Below are positions 34,256 to 35,853 of a stretch of 35,853 nucleotides of DNA, piece after piece (the first letter of the stretch is position 1; each line of letters opens with the position of its first letter). The notes beneath the pieces were generated by a model that was not told where the DNA came from, searched no databases, and worked only from the letters and a program-made list of their open reading frames with translations. Source of the DNA: JBAXPV01 sp037132075 (GTDB taxonomy: Bacteria; Bacteroidota; Bacteroidia; Bacteroidales; CAIXZF01); assembly GCA_037132075.1 (NCBI GenBank), contig JBAXPV010000039.1, positions 1 to 35,853 of the forward strand, in the 5' to 3' direction. A program made the position numbers and the translations under genes.

Positions 34256-34630
34256 TTACACCACAAATTTTCCCCTCAAAACCTGAGTCTTGCTGCTCAA
34301 TGAATAAAAATAAAGCCCGTTCTTTAAACCCGCTTTGTAAATCCTGACCCGATTGTTAGATACAGGCATCTCCCTTACAGTTCTGCCTGACACATCAGTA
34401 ATTCTTAAACTATTATAAACGACAGCGTTATTCAGCACTTCAAGTTCAGAAACCTCTGTCAAAGGATTGGGTGAGAATCGAACTCCGGATTTTATCTCAT
34501 GAATGTTGATTGAACTCTCAAAACAAGTCGGAAACTGTGGATTGTCGTAAATAAGATTACCGTCCTTATTCACACAAAGTAAATAATATCCGATATCAGT
34601 AACACAGAAATTAAGTAATTGCTTATAGGC
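34256..34630 (-). pseudogene. Truncated T9SS protein, C-terminal domain only
   Basis: The frame is open from a TGA at 34631-34633 to the stop at 34256 (125 codons) but has no signal peptide and no ATG; the best start is a GTG at 34573. It encodes VTDIGYYLLCVNKDG and then a sorting domain with RFSPNPLTEVSELEVL, LRITDVSGRTVREM and LKNGLYFYSLS. A T9SS domain cannot be used without a signal peptide and cargo, so this is most likely the tail of a gene whose front was lost. The break lies next to a palindrome at 34642-34680. Confidence 0.72.
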
Positions 34631-34641
34631 TCAGTATAAAA

Positions 34642-34704
34642 GAATCTAAGCATCTTTGCTTCGCAAATCTACTAAGATTCAGTATAATTCGTGTAAATTC
34701 GTGG
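34642..34704. repeat. Palindrome plus TTCGTGTAAATTCGTGG repeat
   Basis: Outer arms GAATCT / AGATTC (34642-34647, 34675-34680) enclose a tight stem TTTGC-TTC-GCAAA (34655-34667). It is followed by TTCGTGTAAATTCGTGG, a direct repeat of TTCGTG. This has the look of a dispersed intergenic element and ends 14 bp before the TrmH-like ATG. Confidence 0.6.
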
Positions 34705-34718
34705 ACAAGAAAAACCCC

Positions 34719-35516
34719 ATGTACGAACGAATTACCTCCCATACCAACCCCAAAGTAAAAAACCTAATCAAACTCGGAAAGGGTAGGGGCAAAGACCGTA
34801 AAGAGAATTTCATTTTCGAAGGCTTAAAAGAGATTGAGTTGGCTTTGGCTGCTGGGATTGAAATCGTCTCAGTATATTTCTGCCCTGAGATTGTTGATGC
34901 AGATGTTCTGGAAACCATCGGAACCCAAGTAGATCCCCGGAAAATATTCTCCATTTCTACAGAAATATACAGCCGCATCGCCTACCGTGACTCCACAGGT
35001 GGTTTCCTTGTCCTGGCAAAAACACAGTACCAGAAACTCCATGACATAAAACTATCTAAAAATCCACTTGTCCTGATCCTCGAATCAGTCGAAAAACCTG
35101 GCAACCTCGGTGGAATCTTACGAACCTCAGATGCAGCCAATATTGATCTGGTCATTATTTGTGACCCATTGACCGACTTGTTTAATCCCAATATTATTCG
35201 CAGCAGTCTTGGTTGCATCTTCACAGTCCCTACGATTGCCTGCACAACAGAAGAAGCCCAGCTCTGGCTGAAAGAAAATAATATTAAAAGCTATGCCAGC
35301 GACCTCGCCACCGATCATTGGTATCATGAACTGGATTACACAGGCCCAAGCGCACTTATCATGGGTACTGAAGCCACAGGGCTGTCTGAGAATTGGTTAA
35401 ACGTTGCAGATCATCGAATAAAAATACCAATGCAGGGCAAAATCGACTCACTGAATGTCTCAACTGCAACGGCAATATTAGTTTTTGAGGCGATGCGGCA
35501 AAGGAAATTCCATTGA
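34719..35516 (+). CDS. TrmH/SpoU-family RNA 2'-O-methyltransferase
   Basis: A 265-residue SPOUT-class enzyme. An N-terminal substrate-binding part (HTNPKVKNLIKLGKGRGKDR, NFIFEGLKEIELAL) precedes the catalytic knot: motif 1 EKPGNLGGILRTSDAAN, motif 2 LIMGTEATGLS, and motif 3 IPMQGKIDSLNVSTATAIL. It methylates ribose in tRNA or rRNA; which one is unclear (TrmH or RlmB-like). ATG 34719 is preferred to the start at 34656 because the extra residues come from a repeat. It lies between two T9SS fragments on the opposite strand. Confidence 0.92.
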   Translation: MYERITSHTNPKVKNLIKLGKGRGKDRKENFIFEGLKEIELALAAGIEIVSVYFCPEIVDADVLETIGTQVDPRKIFSISTEIYSRIAYRDSTGGFLVLAKTQYQKLHDIKLSKNPLVLILESVEKPGNLGGILRTSDAANIDLVIICDPLTDLFNPNIIRSSLGCIFTVPTIACTTEEAQLWLKENNIKSYASDLATDHWYHELDYTGPSALIMGTEATGLSENWLNVADHRIKIPMQGKIDSLNVSTATAILVFEAMRQRKFH

Positions 35517-35541
35517 CGAGTCCTTCACACTTTCATTTGTC

Positions 35542-35808
35542 TCACCGCGCCACAACAAATTTCACCTTACCCACTAACTTCTTCTTGTCTTTAAAAACTG
35601 CAAAGTACAAACCTTCCGGCAGTTTACTAACATTGTATCTTACCAAACCCTGAAAAGGAGCTATATATTCCTCAGTAATTAGTTGCGAAACTGAATTGTA
35701 TACCTCCATTTGCATCGGATTAAAATTGTTGTTGACCTGCAATTCAAGATTTAGAATTTCAGATGCTGGGTTAGGTGATGCTTTGATAGTAAAATCTTTG
35801 GTTACTGT
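35542..35808 (-). pseudogene. Truncated T9SS protein, C-terminal domain only
   Basis: An 89-codon frame opening after a TGA at 35809-35811, with no ATG-led signal peptide. It encodes FTIKASPNPASEILNLEL, then MEVYNSVSQLI and LPEGLYFAVFKDKKK, a type A T9SS sorting domain. The region upstream to the window end has stops in this frame. It is either a decayed gene or a gene broken by a frameshift beyond 35811. It differs in sequence from the fragment at 34256-34630. Confidence 0.65.
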
Positions 35809-35853
35809 TCAGGGGTTATTAACAAGTTAACCAATCAAAGATAAAGAATGATT

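Overview
The window looks like a piece of a Bacteroidota chromosome, probably a Bacteroidales-like or related environmental lineage. The evidence is several proteins with type IX secretion (T9SS) C-terminal domains built around an SPNP motif, promoters of the Bacteroidota TTTG / TAnnTTTG form, and the order zapB-like, zapA, 6S RNA, rny. I see no tRNA, rRNA, CRISPR array, transposase or phage gene. Coding density is high, and nearly all conserved genes look intact.

Layout. 1-826 (-) is the 5' part of a secreted repeat protein that runs off the window, with two near-identical 234-bp repeats. 827-5192 (-) is a PAS histidine kinase, an overlapping NtrC-type sigma-54 activator and a small receiver-like ORF. 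Two sigma-54-like -24/-12 sites lie just downstream of the activator. 5306-7767 (-) is a cell-division/RNA-turnover block: promoter, coiled-coil ZapB-like protein, ZapA, a 6S RNA candidate, RNase Y. 7884-10179 (+) holds a DUF2851 protein and a 2TM potassium channel. 10243-13208 (-) holds two APC amino-acid permeases. 13209-13666 is repeat-rich and gene-free. 13667-15273 (+) holds a helix-hairpin-helix protein and FtsE. 15294-18058 (-) holds a secreted beta-propeller protein and a small secreted Cys-rich protein. 18593-20843 (-) holds two overlapping glycosyltransferases. 20995-26344 (+) holds dnaN, a T9SS protein and an AddA-like helicase-nuclease. 26360-27097 (-) is mtgA. 27267-30685 (+) holds the two halves of the saccharopine lysine-degradation enzyme, then a TerB/DnaJ protein. 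30699-33450 (-) holds a SAM methyltransferase, a TfoX-like protein and a GT39 glycosyltransferase. 33550-34219 is a hairpin-flanked GxxExxY nuclease-like gene. 34256-35808 holds a TrmH-type methyltransferase between two decapitated T9SS C-terminal domains.

The most interesting signals are three. (1) The GxxExxY gene is bracketed by two copies of the same long hairpin, and its leader shares a gap-free 51-bp block with the gene-free region at 13346-13396, which suggests a small dispersed element with a solo remnant. (2) The kinase/activator pair seems to have local targets: a degenerate receiver gene and possibly the repeat adhesin, each preceded by a sigma-54-like promoter. (3) A strong 6S RNA candidate sits between zapA and rny. 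All family names come from reading motifs by eye; no database search was run.
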